Part shown: in pieces, positions 25,910 to 39,775 of the stretch
How the letters are laid out: each line of letters opens with the position of its first letter
Position numbering within the stretch: the stretch's first letter is position 1
Assembly (NCBI GenBank): GCA_029931535.1
Contig: JAQPZY010001501.1
Span: forward strand, 1,434,501 to 1,498,500
DNA from: Margaritifera margaritifera
Lineage: Eukaryota > Mollusca > Bivalvia > Unionida > Margaritiferidae
DNA: 64,000 bases
Direction: 5' to 3'
The notes under the pieces: model-generated
Told to the model about the DNA's origin: nothing
What the model saw: the letters and a program-made list of their open reading frames with translations, nothing else
The model's database searches: none
Translations under genes and position numbers: made by a program

Positions 25910-26113
25910 CCAGATTCCGTGCGAGTTGTAAAATGTAAAAAAAATTGCAGAAAAAAACGCATTCTTTGCGATTGCGTCATCATTATTATTAATTATCATC
26001 ATCATCATCGTCTTCGTCGTCATCATCATCATCATAATCATCATCATCATCATCATCATTATCATCATCATCATTATTTTCATTATTATTATTAATCATC
26101 ATCATCATTATTA

Positions 26114-26178
<65 letters not shown>
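25845..26178. repeat. (ATT)n-(ATC)n compound microsatellite
   Basis: ATT to about 25910, then after a 75-bp spacer ATC/ATT mixtures to 26178. The sequence GTGCGAGT(T/G)GTAAAAT follows each ATT block, so the block plus spacer is itself duplicated. Confidence 0.92.
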
Positions 26179-26819
26179 GCGTGCGAGTGGTAAAATTTTA
26201 AAAAATTGGCAGAAAATCAACGCTACTACTATACAAAATGTACGTTTCTTTCCTCAGCCGATGCACTGCAATTTCAAACACATTTATTTTGATCTAGTAA
26301 TGAGATTACATTTTGACTTTCCATGATGTATAAAGGCATTCTAAAGATGGATATGTTAGTATTAATTATCCTACAGTGCTATGAAACCTTGTCCATTTTC
26401 CGATAGATCGCTGTGCGCTCTAAATTCACCAAACATGAATCACTTTCGTGATCGTGGACCCTTTAATATGACTGAATCTTAAATAGCATTTAATGTATGG
26501 GTATTGGACCCTGACATCAACCGCGAAAAGGTTGTAAAGGGAATGGGGATTGACGGTGTGGCGGAGAAGCGCATAAATAACTCAAAGCAAAGTTAAACAA
26601 TAAACTGTAAACCAAGGGAGATAGTAACTGTAGTAATGAAAAAATGCTAAATCTGTTACAAAAGACTCTGATAAAATCGGTATTAAAAGAGATACACCCT
26701 TGAATAGTAATTGTATTTGGTGACTGGGGTAGTTCTCAGTTTACAGATAAAAAAATCATGTCAGTTTCACCTAAACGAGCGCGGACAAATACGCCAATAT
26801 TCACACCAGTGTGAATCAT

Positions 26820-27000
26820 CTATTTTCGTGGATATCAATTTTCGTGGTTTGGCGACAAAATATATTTTCTTCGGTACTTCCATTGGTTGATTGTTGAAGG
26901 GATCCTATTGTTTCCACAGAAGGATCCTTGTTTGTTGGATCCTTAAATTTATGGTTTGTAACAGCCACAAAATCCACAAAAATTAGAGCTCTGCCAAAAA
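26820..27000. repeat. Inverted-repeat-like element
   Basis: TATTTTCGTGGATATCAATT at one end and CCACAAAATCCACAAAAATT at the other are partly inverse; three GGATCC-containing repeats lie between. A likely decayed MITE. Confidence 0.4.
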
Positions 27001-27794
27001 TAGTGAATATATAGTATTTTAATGAGAAACGATAACGTTTGTATTATGTGTTGAATACAACTGTAATTGTGTATTCTTATACGTGTGAATGATTACGTAA
27101 TGCCATGCACACTAAATGTTTGTAGATTATTCGCGGCTAATGCCCGGACACCTACCTGACGGTCTCAATATTTCATGGACAAATTTACATGGTCATAACT
27201 TGATATTTTCAAAACATTTGCCATGAAAGTGTCAGTATATAGTCAAAATTGAAACTAATTTATTTGAATTAATTGTATAAAAATAAAAATAAAATAAAAA
27301 AAATGCAATTGATTTTACATCTCCACTCTGGCGAGGCCATTTTTTTTTTTTTTTTTTTTTTATCCATCTAGTACTGTGCTTGGTATTATTTCAGTTATAA
27401 TGGAATGCCACAAGTATCTATTTGAATATCATAATTAGTTTTTGTATTTGCTGTTTTATTATAGTACACACGCAACTAAATATGGATCTTACACACCTTT
27501 ACCGAACGTAAAAGCAATGGTTTATGTTAATATTCTGTGCCGATATATCATGAATGCAACGACAGCAAAACGAGTATTGTTTGTGGTTTATTTTTGGTTG
27601 GAAGATTTTGAAAATAAAAGAATTTTTCGTTTTTGTAATATCAATCTTTCGTCCATAAAAGACAGCATTTTGTATTCAACAACTCTTTGGTTAAAGTGGA
27701 CAACATACAGAAGGTTCTATTTATGTGTTCATTTTATTTTAGTGGAAAACAAAATATGGTTATAATTTATCTAAAGAAATCACTCGAATAATTA

Positions 27795-27896
27795 CAGAAC
27801 AAAATGTTTGAAGCGACCTTGGCAAATTTCTTTTTAAAAAAATGTAACAATCGAAACATAAATAAAAGATGAGGTCGCCTTAAACATTCTGTTCTG
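27795..27896. repeat. Hairpin element, 25-bp arms
   Basis: CAGAACAAAATGTTTGAAGCGACCT pairs with its near-perfect inverse ending CATTCTGTTCTG; about 50 bp loop. MITE-like. Confidence 0.6.
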
Positions 27897-27984
27897 GAAT
27901 ATACCTGTATTCAATCGAAACATAGACAAAAGATAAAACCTTTTATATACCTTCTTTAATAATAGCCTTCCTCTTTCTAGACTC

Positions 27985-28041
<57 letters not shown>

Positions 28042-28723
28042 CTGATTGAAATTTAAGACGATCAAAATTTTGATGTGCGGTTGTCAAATCATAACTTTGT
28101 AAAGCATATTTAGTTGTAGATGCAGTGTATCTGTAGGATCTTATTTTACTTCGTAAACAATTATTTCAATGACGGTAGAATATTTTTTATTTTTAAAATG
28201 TACTCATCCAACCGAATATTGTCTTAAAAACCTAAGTATGCCCTAGGTCAAACATTAACAATTAAACTTTAATACAGTTAAGAGTTCTGAAGTTTGAGAG
28301 ATACTTTTTTTTAAAAAAGTCGCACATTTTTTTCATAGAAATTTTGTATTGAATTTAATGATTTATTGAAATACTTTTTTTAGTTAAATAAAAATTTAAG
28401 CCTTGAATTTGGTGTAACTTATTGATTGCACCTACTGACACTTGTACTCAGACGTCTAGTTTATATTTTAATGAGATACCTTAACTAGGGTCAAACAAAG
28501 GTATTTCTCAGTTTCTTGTATTCTGATGCACTTTAATAAAAGTTTAGCACCTCCGGGAAATATGAAGCATCAACGGCATTTGCCGTATTTATAGCCAAGT
28601 AAATTTACATGCTGCAAGCATTACGCAACCCTAGGAGATTGTCCCGCTAATGCATTTTGTAACTTTAGCTTGGAATTTATGATGATGGTATTTCAACTTT
28701 GTTGCCTTATATTTCCCTTCCAG

Positions 28724-28859
28724 CAGGTTCTTACCCCAAAACACTTAAAGAAGGAAAACGTACAACACTCTAGAGACCATGTTCTAGAGGCCTATGGCAA
28801 CAAGCCCGTAGATGAACGCCATAATTACATGTTTAAGAAACAAATATCTCATTACAACG
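28724..28859 (+). CDS. Candidate host exon, product unknown
   Basis: A 136-bp exon between a strong acceptor (pyrimidine-rich TATTTCCCTTCCAG) and a donor ACG/GTGCGT. It reads QVLTPKHLKKENVQHSRD, then VLEAYGNKPVDERHNYMFKK, with normal charged, non-repetitive composition. Neighbouring exons were not found, so the gene and its function are unknown. Confidence 0.45.
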
Positions 28860-29119
28860 GTGCGTCATCAATTAAAATCACACCTCAAGTTTTTTTTCTG
28901 GAATAATTTTGCATTTGAAATGTTTTGTATTAATAACTAGGAAATGATCATGTAATGAGAAAATTGGTTAAATATATCAATTTTAGGATGATATAGGAGA
29001 TGAACTAATAACACTTTAGCGAATTACGTCATTGAACATGAGTTATTGACGACAAATATGATCGAATTATGGAGCACAATGCATTAACTAAAATTATCGT
29101 GGACAGAAATTATGTATGA

Positions 29120-29290
29120 TATCGGTCAGGAGTGTACTGGGTAAGCAACTCGGCCCTGGACTTATCTGCCGGGAGAGGCCCGGGGTTTTGCTCACACCAG
29201 TAAAACACCGGTAAAAACGGATTTTTTTTTTGCGGCGGCCCACCGGGATTTGTCCCGGTATGCCCAATGGTCATTACACCACTGATATCG
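29120..29290. repeat. GC-rich interspersed repeat
   Basis: GC-rich block (GCCGGGAGAGGCCCGGGG; CCCACCGGGATTTGTCCCGG) flanked by ATATCGGT copies at both edges (29118 and 29284). It stands out from the AT-rich surroundings as a decayed transposable element. Family not recognised. Confidence 0.45.
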
Positions 29291-29664
29291 GTGAAATTTA
29301 GGTGTTGTGACAAATTTAAAGTTACCAAATTTTGTAAAATGTATTAGGACTAGACTTTTGGGTTTTGTAGAATTAATTAAGTTTAAATTGTTGTGCTTAA
29401 AAAAATATAGAGCCGAAAAATAAAGAATTTTTATAAAATAGGCCGTTTATCACAAAACATACCAATTTAGTCTGGTATTCAAGAGTCTATACCTGAAACA
29501 TAGTCACGAAATCAACCATTTAAAAAAGGAAACCAAATATGTGACCGTTGGAGTCACAGATTGGAATATTCATGTTTTTGAATATAATCTCACTTATAAG
29601 ACACAAGGTACTAAGACCGTTATTTATACTCTACAAAGTTATATCTCTCCATTTGCCTGCCTGC

Positions 29665-29802
29665 ATGTATGTATGTATGTATGTATGTATGTATGTATGT
29701 ATGTATGTATGTATGTATGTATGTATGTATGTATGTATGTATGTATGTATGTATGTATGTATGTATGTATGTATGTATGTATGTATGTATGCATGTATGT
29801 AT
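29665..29802. repeat. TATG tetranucleotide array
   Basis: Nearly uninterrupted (GTAT)n; open reading frames across it are artefacts of the repeat. Confidence 0.97.
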
Positions 29803-31707
29803 TAGAAATAATAGAGCACGAAAAAATTACGTTATTCGAAGCCTAATCTGTGATTGTTAGAATTGGATTGCCAAATACATTTTTATCAGGGCAAAGAAGA
29901 ATAAGAAGAAACTGGATGGAAAGTAGGGGGAGAATAAAAAAAAAAAGAATCAAAAAGGAGGGAAAAGAATAAGGAAAGAACTGAAATATCTAGAGTTGAA
30001 GGCATACATAATTGTACGTTCTGAAGAGCCACAGTGACAACCGAGAGATTCATACACAAAATCCATCGGACTTTATTTACTAAGTTAGCGATTAGGTAAA
30101 AATTTACACTTCCATGAATACCCAATCATCATTATTTAATCCTATAGTGAAAATAACAGAGTGCCCAAAAGATGCAAAATAAATGCAAAGAAATCCATCT
30201 ATATAAATTTTCCGACGGTTAGAAAATAGCATTAAAAACGAAATCAAACTTCCATGATTATGTGGTACGCATAACATTTCGAAACTATTGTAAAGACTTT
30301 CTTAATGTATGCTAATAAGAAAACCAAAGATGCACCAAGAATTAGGGTATGAACTAAACCTATACAGACCCTTGAGAATAAAATATACAAGTCATATCTG
30401 TAGACTTGTCCATATTTATGTGTTATATTAGCCGGATATTGTAAACCGATTACAAGAGCCGTCCCAAGCATAAAGGAGGGGGGATCAGGCTTATGACGCA
30501 GTGAAGTAAATTATGACGTAAAACATGATGTCATGACTTTAATTATGATTAACAGATGTTACAGAATGAAAAACTATGAAAGCAAAGAATGGAATAGAAG
30601 AAAATGGTCTTAAAACTCGTTCATATAGCAGATACTTTGTAAGGTGATAATATCATAATAAAAACGTCAACATTTGATATTTGAATGAATAAACACATTT
30701 ATACCTGAGACGGCTAAAAATATAATATTGCATTGATTTGATAAGTCAACTATGTTGCCACCAGAAAGATATATTGGCAAATAACAATAACGTCCACACA
30801 AATGGCACTCATGCTTTGAATGACATTGTCTTTCAAGAAACACAACCCCCTTCGTCCCCCCCCCCCCCCCGCTACGCCACTGCAGTGGAGTGAATTATCA
30901 AATTTATTTTTTCTCTCTAGTCAATAGACATCGATAAAATTATGAACAAAGAATTTAAACTGCCCTGTTGTCAATGAACATAATATTTTTTTCAATTTTT
31001 TTAATGTGCTTTTTAACTTTGAAATAAGAAAGAGGATTATGTTACTGCATATATTTTCTTCGCGAATATACACAAAACGCTGCATAACATAAACAGTAAA
31101 CAGCTGACATTACCGTAAGATATCTGCTACTTCAGTCTGTTACACACTTTAGCTAGCCAATACGTTTGATCGAATAAAAAGAAAATGTGCTTGTTCCAAG
31201 CCAATACGGATATATTTCATCTCGTGAATATAAAAAAACTCTAGTATTTTCACCCCTCGTGTAACAGTAAAAACTAATATTACTTATGCGAGACGTTCAA
31301 AGCTACGATTAGTCACCCTATTTTTCGATGTGTTAAAAATCGTTTTTTTTTTGTTTTTTTTGTTTTTTTTTCGTGGCATGCTTGTCAAACCAACTAGCAA
31401 TGAAAATTGTTTTGTAACTTGAGTTGGCGGACACAATTTTATAACCAACTGCAACTGCTGTGAGCCATGAATGTCAAAAGAAGACATTTAACTATTTTTT
31501 TTCTCGAACGGACGAATCTCATCGGCGTATCATGTTTAATGTGCTCCCGATGGATCTTTCCACACCCGCATTAGAGGAACACTGTCTTTTTAGTACCTTT
31601 GCCATACACTATAATGTAGCGCAATGGTCATATATGTCAGAAGAAATCAAAATATAATGACGGAGGGTAGAACTTTGCAGCACAAAATAGACAATCACAC
31701 TTCTTTA

Positions 31708-31710
<3 letters not shown>

Positions 31711-31800
<90 letters not shown>
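31711..31800. repeat. (AT)n microsatellite
   Basis: 90 bp of AT dinucleotide. Confidence 0.98.
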
Positions 31801-31804
<4 letters not shown>

Positions 31805-32236
31805 AAAAATTGGTAACAACTCAATTCCAAAACTGTTTCCGAACGTTTCGAGCGAAGCAAACTTTTCGTTAGGGAAAGAAACAACTGACATCAAAACGTC
31901 AACAAAATAAACACTATACACAAAAACCGAGAGAAGACCTGCATTATTGCATGTTTTAATGATGGAAAATCTCCAAAAACTAGAGTTAAATAAAGCAAAA
32001 AGAAGAAACAGTTGAAAACCGGTCTTGGATCGGATAATCTGTGTAATTACGTGCTTATCATACGGAGAATTAAATTGTTTTGTCCTAAATTCCAGGCTAA
32101 GGACTAAGGATGGAAACCACGTGTATCAAAAATCAAGGCCATCTAAAACCAGATACTACAATGTGTACTAAAAATATTATATCCCGGTAAAGTTATACTT
32201 GGACGAGGTAGTGAATGTTGTAGCGGGGTACTAAAT

Positions 32237-32296
32237 AATAACAATAATAATCATAATCATAATCATAATCATAATCATAATCATAATAATAACAAC

Positions 32297-32371
<75 letters not shown>

Positions 32372-32380
32372 GATAGATAC
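32237..32380. repeat. (AATCAT)n and (GATA)n microsatellites
   Basis: AATAAT/AATCAT units followed by GATA from about 32298 to 32377. Confidence 0.95.
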
Positions 32381-34397
32381 TAGGCTATGATTTACAAACA
32401 GAATGCCATACAAAAGCCACCTTGAAAATAAGATAGACTGAAGTGGCAGTCCTTTCACACTTTATTATATATACGAATTGGTCAGCAATGTAATATGTAA
32501 TTTTATGATACACAAAAATATGTGGAATATATACTTGTCCTATTTTACCTGAATGTGTGGTGGTCTTTCAATATCATTTGTACACCATGGAATGTATCTC
32601 CTGCCGTTTTTAAATGCAACTTCAATTGCCACTTACTTAAAGAGACCTTCCTTCAACTGTGATTAACTCTCTTTTTCTTTAAATTTTAGTATATGCATAT
32701 TTCAAAATATCCATTTCTTATTTCACTTCATTTGTAAACTTACTCCTGGATGGGGTACTAAACTCTGCTCAGATAGTTTCTGCGCATGTTTTCCCGCGAT
32801 AACTCTTTATTTGTAATCTGATACCAAAAAAAAAATGTCAGGGGTAAAGTTTATTCCGAACGACCACCGCTATCTTCTATTCGGGCCACCTTGGCTATTT
32901 CTATGAGACAAAAATATCCCTCGTATGAATGTGGGCGTAGTAATTTACAGACAAATGATATATTTTGTTCGCCGGAAATGTCTTCGCAAAAAAAAGAACC
33001 ACAATCTATTCAGACTACCTAGGTTATTTTACGATTGGACTGACCAAGAAGCTGCGAAAAAATATAGTTAAATTCATTCCCAACTTCTCAGTCAATCCTT
33101 GTTTCGTAAATAGCCGAGGTGGTCCGAATGGCAGCTATAGGCAATCATTCGAGGTATGATCCGTAGGATTGACCTCGAAGTTGTGAGTGCGCTAACCTCT
33201 TTAAAAGGTCCCGTCTTAACAGCACATAACCTAACGCCGTTCGTCAAATAAACAAAAATACTTTTGATAAATTCGCCGAAAAATTAAGTTCGTAAACAAA
33301 GTCCCTTACCTAGTGCAGTTTTGAATAAATTAATATGCATTACACGCGCTTCACCTTCATAAGTGATGTCCTAACTCGGTAAAATATTAAGATTTAAATT
33401 AATATGCGGTCTAAATGGCGTCGCAAAGATGTCTGGCTATAATGTTAACAACGTTCGAGACAACGCCTGTGCGGTTGGCGATTACATCATTTAAATAAAA
33501 TTTGTGTAATTCAACTAACATGCTTGATATTTATTGATGAAAACTCCAGAATCGTTTGCCATGTAAGCCACGTAAGAGACCCTAATTTTTATCTGTGCAA
33601 GAAATGGAGAGTTGTTCGTGTCATGCTCCAGATGCAGTTTGACAGGTTTCTAACAAAACGCATATTTGAAAACACACGGAACTTTATAAATCCGTATAAA
33701 ATCGGTAAAAAAACACTTTATACTTTTATTTCATTGATTTGTCAACTAGTGAAAATAAATTGCAACGATGGCTGGAAGTGCTTCTTTCCTAGATTTTTCG
33801 TTTTGTTCAAAAAGAAAGATTGAACAAACCCAAATCTATTTTGTTCCGGCCCAGCTTTTAAGCAATGAAAGTTATATACCTACGTTATTAGTACCGTTAC
33901 TTAATCTGGATTATTGTATCAAGCTGAGATTGCAGCGTCTGGGCAATCATCCGTTCAGTCTCGTTTGGACAGCATTCAGACGCCGTCAACGAAGCTTGAT
34001 GTAACAATACACATAAAATCACTTTTTTTGTTGATGTGTTAACTTTTTACCCAGTGATAATGAAAAGATTATAGACATTTATCTGCTATAAGTGTTACAA
34101 CAGCGCAGTGTTTTTGACGCTAAATCTTATTTTCTCTGGAACAAATAGGAATTATCAACGAGTAATCGTCAATAGATGTATAACAATGGTTTCTAGTCAG
34201 CCCATATGTATCTTTCTCACCCATGTGACAGAGAAATCTAGTTGATTTGCTAACCTTGCTTTTCTCATCTCAGTCCGGTTGTCTCAGTCATAATGTCCAA
34301 TCGCCAGCCGCAGCAATTGTAGGAACTACTTTTTCAAAAGTTAAAAGTTATTATTTCAATTTGGAAGGAAGATATTGGGTGAGAAAAATAATCAATG

Positions 34398-34500
34398 TTG
34401 GGGTTTGCACCGAGACAAAGATATCCGATTCGAGGGGTTGAATTGTTTGTCATAATGTGACCCCTCGACTGGAATTTCCTTGTCTCGATGCAAATCCCAA
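34398..34500. repeat. Hairpin element, about 41-bp arms
   Basis: Arms TTGGGGTTTGCACCGAGACA.. and ..TGTCTCGATGCAAATCCCAA are near-inverse over about 41 bases, around an AT-rich loop of about 20 bases. Confidence 0.65.
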
Positions 34501-34998
34501 CTTGCATTTTATTAGTCTGTGCAAATACAACCAAATATATCGTAAGTCACATGTCTGAGCACTTTCTATGAATATTACATTGGTCCCTTTCATTTAGTTC
34601 TTAGACTTAAAGATTTTTTAAGCCATTGACATCGATCTTTTCGTTTAATAGATGTTTCGTGATTTTTACAAGTGAAAATCCATGTCTGGATTTATATCGT
34701 GTTAGTTTTGTTATGCTGTTATATATGACTAATTGCGAAAGAGCATCTTGAAAGTTTAATATTTCTGTGTTTGTTTGTTTAGCTAGTAGGAATATTTTTG
34801 ACATTTTACGATTCGTCTATCCCTAATGATTGCTCTGAGAAATGTTTGACGTTGTAATATTTTTATTGGTAAATCATGGTGTTTCTCCTTTTAAAAAAAA
34901 TAATTTGAATTCCTTGTAAATGATTAAGTTTGCACCGCCCGGTGTTTAAATTAACATGGATTAATGAAATCAAGTCCAACTTTCCTGTTTAAAAAATC

Positions 34999-35152
<154 letters not shown>

Positions 35153-36372
35153 CTGCAACAACGATGTCTTCTGGATTTGATGAAGTTGGATTTCATTCGA
35201 ACAATGTTCATTATCAAGGCACATCTGTGATGTATCGTAAAGTTTCAAAGAGAAACATGATTTTCTCAGAAAATCTCAGTTTTGCATTTTGTGAAACAAA
35301 TAATCATCAGTGGATGTCGTAGGTTGCTGTTTATTTCCTTTACTTTTATTTCCCCTTTTTCATCTGTATATCTTTTTAGATATTTTAGAATGTACGCAAA
35401 TATGATGCATTTTATCGTCTCTTTGCTGTAATATCAATGATCCTGAGTGAAATGCGCATGCTTTATTTATAAACAAAAAACAGTGCCAATTCAGCCTTCA
35501 AGTATATTTATCTATTAATAAATATTTATCCTGTCCTATATTACGATGTTTCTCCATCACATAAGTGTACGAGTCCAGTCCCGATGTAGCAAATATTTTT
35601 GCTCTAAATTATTAATTAGTTTTGTCTTTAAATTGGTGTATTCCATTAATTTCTTTCTCTCCTTCTTTTTTAATATTTGTCAGAGTGTCTCTCTATTTAT
35701 CTATCTGTATATCTGTCCATCAAATGTGTTACATATCTGAATGACAGAGAGAAACAAACATACGAATAAGTTATATTGCTATGAAGCTGATAGTAAGATA
35801 GGAGGGGGATTTAAATGTTATTCTCGTTCATTATCCAGGTATATAACGGAATTAATGATTCAGATTTCATCTCCCTCCCACCCCCACCCCTTCCCCACCC
35901 ACCTATCTATCTTTGCCTTAATTCTGCAATCCAGCATTCCTTGGCACAAAAAAGACAAGTAGGCATTCAAAGGGCTGTAATTACGGCACAAATGGAAAAT
36001 AGAAACTGTTTCAGTACCAGGGGAATACATCTAATGCTTGCGTCCTTAAGTAAAAAAAAAAAAAAAAAAAAAAAATTAGGGTAGGCAGGTATTTTTTTTT
36101 TTTTTTTTTGTGTTTTTGTTTTTTGTGTAAACATTATATATAAATCAAATAATATTTCAAGCGCTTCAAAGTACTGGGCAGATCCGGCTCAGTTGGATGC
36201 ACGAGTCAATTTCGGCAATGTGATTTTATTTTGGGGGTGGGGGGAGTGGGATGGCGAAAAAGTGCTAGGGTCGGCAATGAGAAACAGGGACGGTCGGCCA
36301 ACCGGAAACACACACTATTATACTACAGGCAATCCACATACAGTCTGAATATTGTCGGATTTGAACTCACAA

Positions 36373-36574
36373 GCGGGTAAGTTTGAAATGTGTAGTGTGT
36401 TTCAGGATTATTGCCAGGGTATTGTGGCCCACAGGTCTTGGATAATACCTGAAAATGAGGATAGAGATTAATTTTGGAATCGCTTGTGTTTCATTAAATG
36501 TTGGTACAAGATAAAACAATGTTATCGAGAGTGGATAAAAGTGCACTGTGTGCGTGAAAGAGAAGTTGTTCATG

Positions 36575-36650
<76 letters not shown>

Positions 36651-36668
36651 AGCAGCAACTAGCGATCA
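36373..36668 (+). repeat. Dispersed repeat, copy A
   Basis: About 296 bp from GCGGGTAAGTTTGAAATGTG to AGCAGCAACTAGCGATCA. The reverse complement of 59502-59796 matches almost throughout, including GTATTATCCAAGAC and TTTTATCCACTCTC. A long (CT)n tract (36578-36648) occupies the same place as a (GA/GACA)n tract in copy B. Confidence 0.7.
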
Positions 36669-36669
36669 C

Positions 36670-37970
36670 TAGCAGTCCAGTTTAAATATTTTATAAATCA
36701 TATAAAAAAAATTTCTTTCTCCTTGCAATTTAAGTCTTTGGCTGTACATCCATTCGGAATTTTTATTTCATTTGGATGATATATATTTTTTATGGATAAT
36801 AGTTAGATCAATTGTATATAAAGAGCAATACCCAACATCATCATTCTCAGGCAGTCGATTCTCCGGCGCTTGTGTCACGTAGAAAGGGCTACTGTCACTG
36901 TTGGCCCCTGGTTGGCGTCAGATTTATTACGTAGTCAGCGTTCGACGTTTCTGTCTCCTTTTTTATTTCGCCGTAGCCAGAAGTAGTTGATCGAATGCGG
37001 GCACATGTTTACCAAATAATGAAGTGGTGAATATTTTAATTAACTACGGTCAACACCACTGGATATTGGCCGGTAGCGACAACGTTAAACTAATGGGACT
37101 GTTTATAAAGTATATAATAATCATTATTATAGAACAGGAAAGACCGATAAAGAACATAAAACGGACATCAGTGGAAAGTTGCACAAGTTTTAATGCCCCA
37201 TTGTACTGAAAATCAAATGGCACGTTGTTATCTATCTGAACAGACAGACAAATCCCGTATTTCTTATTAAGGTAGTCCACTTTTGTAAAAGTGAAGCTTA
37301 CCGCGCAGCTCGAAATGACGTGCTCATTAAGTTATGACGTCATTTATAACACGTCAATTTTTACCTATGTGTATCTTAATACTATGAACGAAGGGAAGGA
37401 TTGGACGTTTAACGACGTGGTTGCGACTTCTGTCTCTGCCGCTCTTAAGGATAATCGCTTGTGAAATGTTGAAGTATTTTCCGTTTTGACAAATTTATAT
37501 TTTTACATAGCTAAGGGTCCAAGCGATCAAAACCTTTTAAAACTTGTATAGGTTCGTGTGCATTTTCTTGCGCTACTGTTTGTTGAATATTTATCCCTAA
37601 GTGAGAATCATTACATAATAAATTGTGGGAAAAGTACCTTGTCACCAGTTGTCCATAAAATATTAACCGAATGAGTATTTAAAAATTCATCAAATTTGTA
37701 CAGGTCATATACTCGTGATCAAATGTGCAAAGAAAAGTGTATGTTGGTGAGTTAATTTGGTCAGTTTTAAACAATGATTGAGATCACATAGGTTTTCTGC
37801 ATCAGAAAGACTGCGCTGTCGATTTACGGCAGGTCGTAAATCGCTGACGATTTCCCAAAGTATCTTATACATTTCACTGACTCAAATATTTTCTTTCACA
37901 AGACTGTTATTGCAATTTAAAAATTATATAACCAATTATTTTTTTTTTGTGGTCATTATTTTAAAGGAGG
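36670..37970. other. Intergenic DNA
   Basis: No coding frame supported. 37270-37370 is the second copy of the faint repeat seen at 10.07 kb. Confidence 0.4.
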
Positions 37971-37971
37971 A

Positions 37972-38247
37972 TGTCGTCGCAAAAACGTAATTTACGTTCA
38001 CATGCACATCACAGTGGCTTACCTCCCCGTCGAAGGATAATTCCACTGCCAAAACACTGTAAATTTGATGGTAAAATACCACCTGGAGAAAACCTTAAGC
38101 ATCACACTCAGTTTATTCTGCATTTTCTGTGATCTGTTTTCTACAAGATTTTACCTAATAAATAGGAGGAAAAAGTCAGCAAAGGGCTGACAACGTTACA
38201 AGATCGCACGCGGCAGCACAATATACCGATAAGGTCACAAAAGGTAA
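37972..38247 (+). CDS. Possible 5' exons of a host gene
   Basis: ATG at 37972 (context GAGG-ATG) reads MSSQKRNLRSHAHHSG then PPRRRIIPLPKHCKFDG, with a possible donor GATG/GTAAAA. About 120 bp further, AAAAGTCAG precedes QRADNVTRSHAAAQYTDKV and a donor AAAG/GTAATA. A small basic N-terminus is plausible, but the link between the two is unproven. Confidence 0.25.
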
Positions 38248-39682
38248 TAAGCCAAATGTATTATTACTATCTTAAGATAGATTGAACGAGAGAACATTTT
38301 GTAACAAGGATGATGGATTATATGAAAAAGAATTTTAGCCAAGCATGTAGTCATTGAAAGGTAAGAAAGAAAGAACGAAAGAAAGAAAATAGAAGAAAGT
38401 GTGGTGCGTGAAAATGATGTATCATTATTCTTCTCTGTCATGAAAGAAAATATAGGAAAAGTGTGTGGAGGGGGGTGTTAAAGAAAAGTATCTCTAATAT
38501 TTGTCACTGTCAAACAGATTTTATTCAGCCGTACAAACCGTCAGGTCATATGTTTATTGTGGATCTTTTTATTCCCTGAACGAGAGTATTGTCCTGATAA
38601 AGTGATATGTTTATAATATGCGAAGTCTGTTTGAAGTGCTATAAAGTGATATGTTTATAATACACAAAGTCTCTTTGAAGTCTGCATAGACATTAAAGTA
38701 TACAATAAATCAAAACTGAAACCCACTTTACCTCCTTATAGTACTTTATCTAGTGCGAAATTTATGAATTATTTTTGTCTTTGAGCCGATGAATCTAGAA
38801 CCGTTTTCGGCATTTGTATACCATTGCACGTGCTTTTCTCCTTTTATAGTTATAAATATTTAATAAACACAATCAATATCAGTTTTCTACATAATGACGT
38901 GACGAACGGAGGATTCGCCCAGCTCTTGTTCGCGATAAAGTGAAAGTCTTCACGCCCAAATCTCCAAAATATGTTCAAATCAGAGGTAAACATTGGTTTT
39001 AATGCCGGTGTAATCAGAAATGTCCTAGCCAGATTTGGCATCTTTATCATTAGAAAATGTACTACAGGTCGTGGTGACGGCTTAGCAGTTTATATGCTAC
39101 TGTTTGTTTATGCATATTTCGCTAAAATTATAAATCCCTAAATTATTTGATAACCTTGATCTTGGTCGATGCCGGGATTGAGCATCCATGCATTAAGTGC
39201 TATTTAAGATCTAGTTACATTCACTTCTCTTCCATCACAATAATAAATTATGTACCATGAATATAAAGCCCGAAACGATCCCTTTCAATTTGGATGCAGT
39301 TTTAAAAGCGCATTATGTCCATAACATGACCAAGTTAAAACTTTGCAAGGTTTAGAAGCTTAGTCTGAGAATTAGGCACACTTGATACATTGTACACATT
39401 TTCTTCTCATTTATGATCAATGTTTTTTCCCGCGTGCAATGCACTTATGACGAAAAGAAGTGACATATAAAAAAAAGTGTTTTTTTTATTTTTTTTTTAT
39501 TTTTTTTATAGGTATATATATTGGTACCATTAGACACTCAGAAAAGGAACAAAATAATTAATTTAAACATCGGTAAACTAACTGTTAATACTAGATAACT
39601 GAGGCTTTATTTCAAGTACGTTGTTGTTATTTTTTATTTTTTTTTTTAAATTTTTTTAAATAGACCAAAGGTACGGACTCAC

Positions 39683-39775
39683 CATGTGTTTTAAGGTAGG
39701 TGTTATATTTTCACTCCTTTCTTTCTGTCTGTCCGTCAGCCTTTTCCAGTCCTTTGTAGCTTTCTTTTCCTGTAT
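39683..39775 (-). CDS. Candidate host exon, 31 codons, phase 0-0
   Basis: Minus strand: acceptor TTGTCTGTTCAG, exon of exactly 93 bp, donor ATG/GTGAGT. Only one frame is open; it reads IQEKKATKDWKRLTDRQKER then SENITPTLKHM, very charged, helix-like. A second minus-strand candidate lies upstream at about 39970-40033, after acceptor TATATTTTCAG, reading LVTYLTRLTEAMHLERRYK; its donor is weak. Both may belong to one minus-strand gene. Confidence 0.45.

Noticed and set aside
25787..26095. His- and Tyr-rich or Met-rich frames
   Set aside because: Translation of ATT/ATC microsatellite.
33524..34004. Two overlapping frames of 99 and 78 codons
   Set aside because: Composition is that of AT-rich intergenic DNA; no motif, no splice support.
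36367..36669. Arg-Glu repeat protein
   Set aside because: Translation of a (CT)n tract; the rest of the frame is the dispersed repeat.
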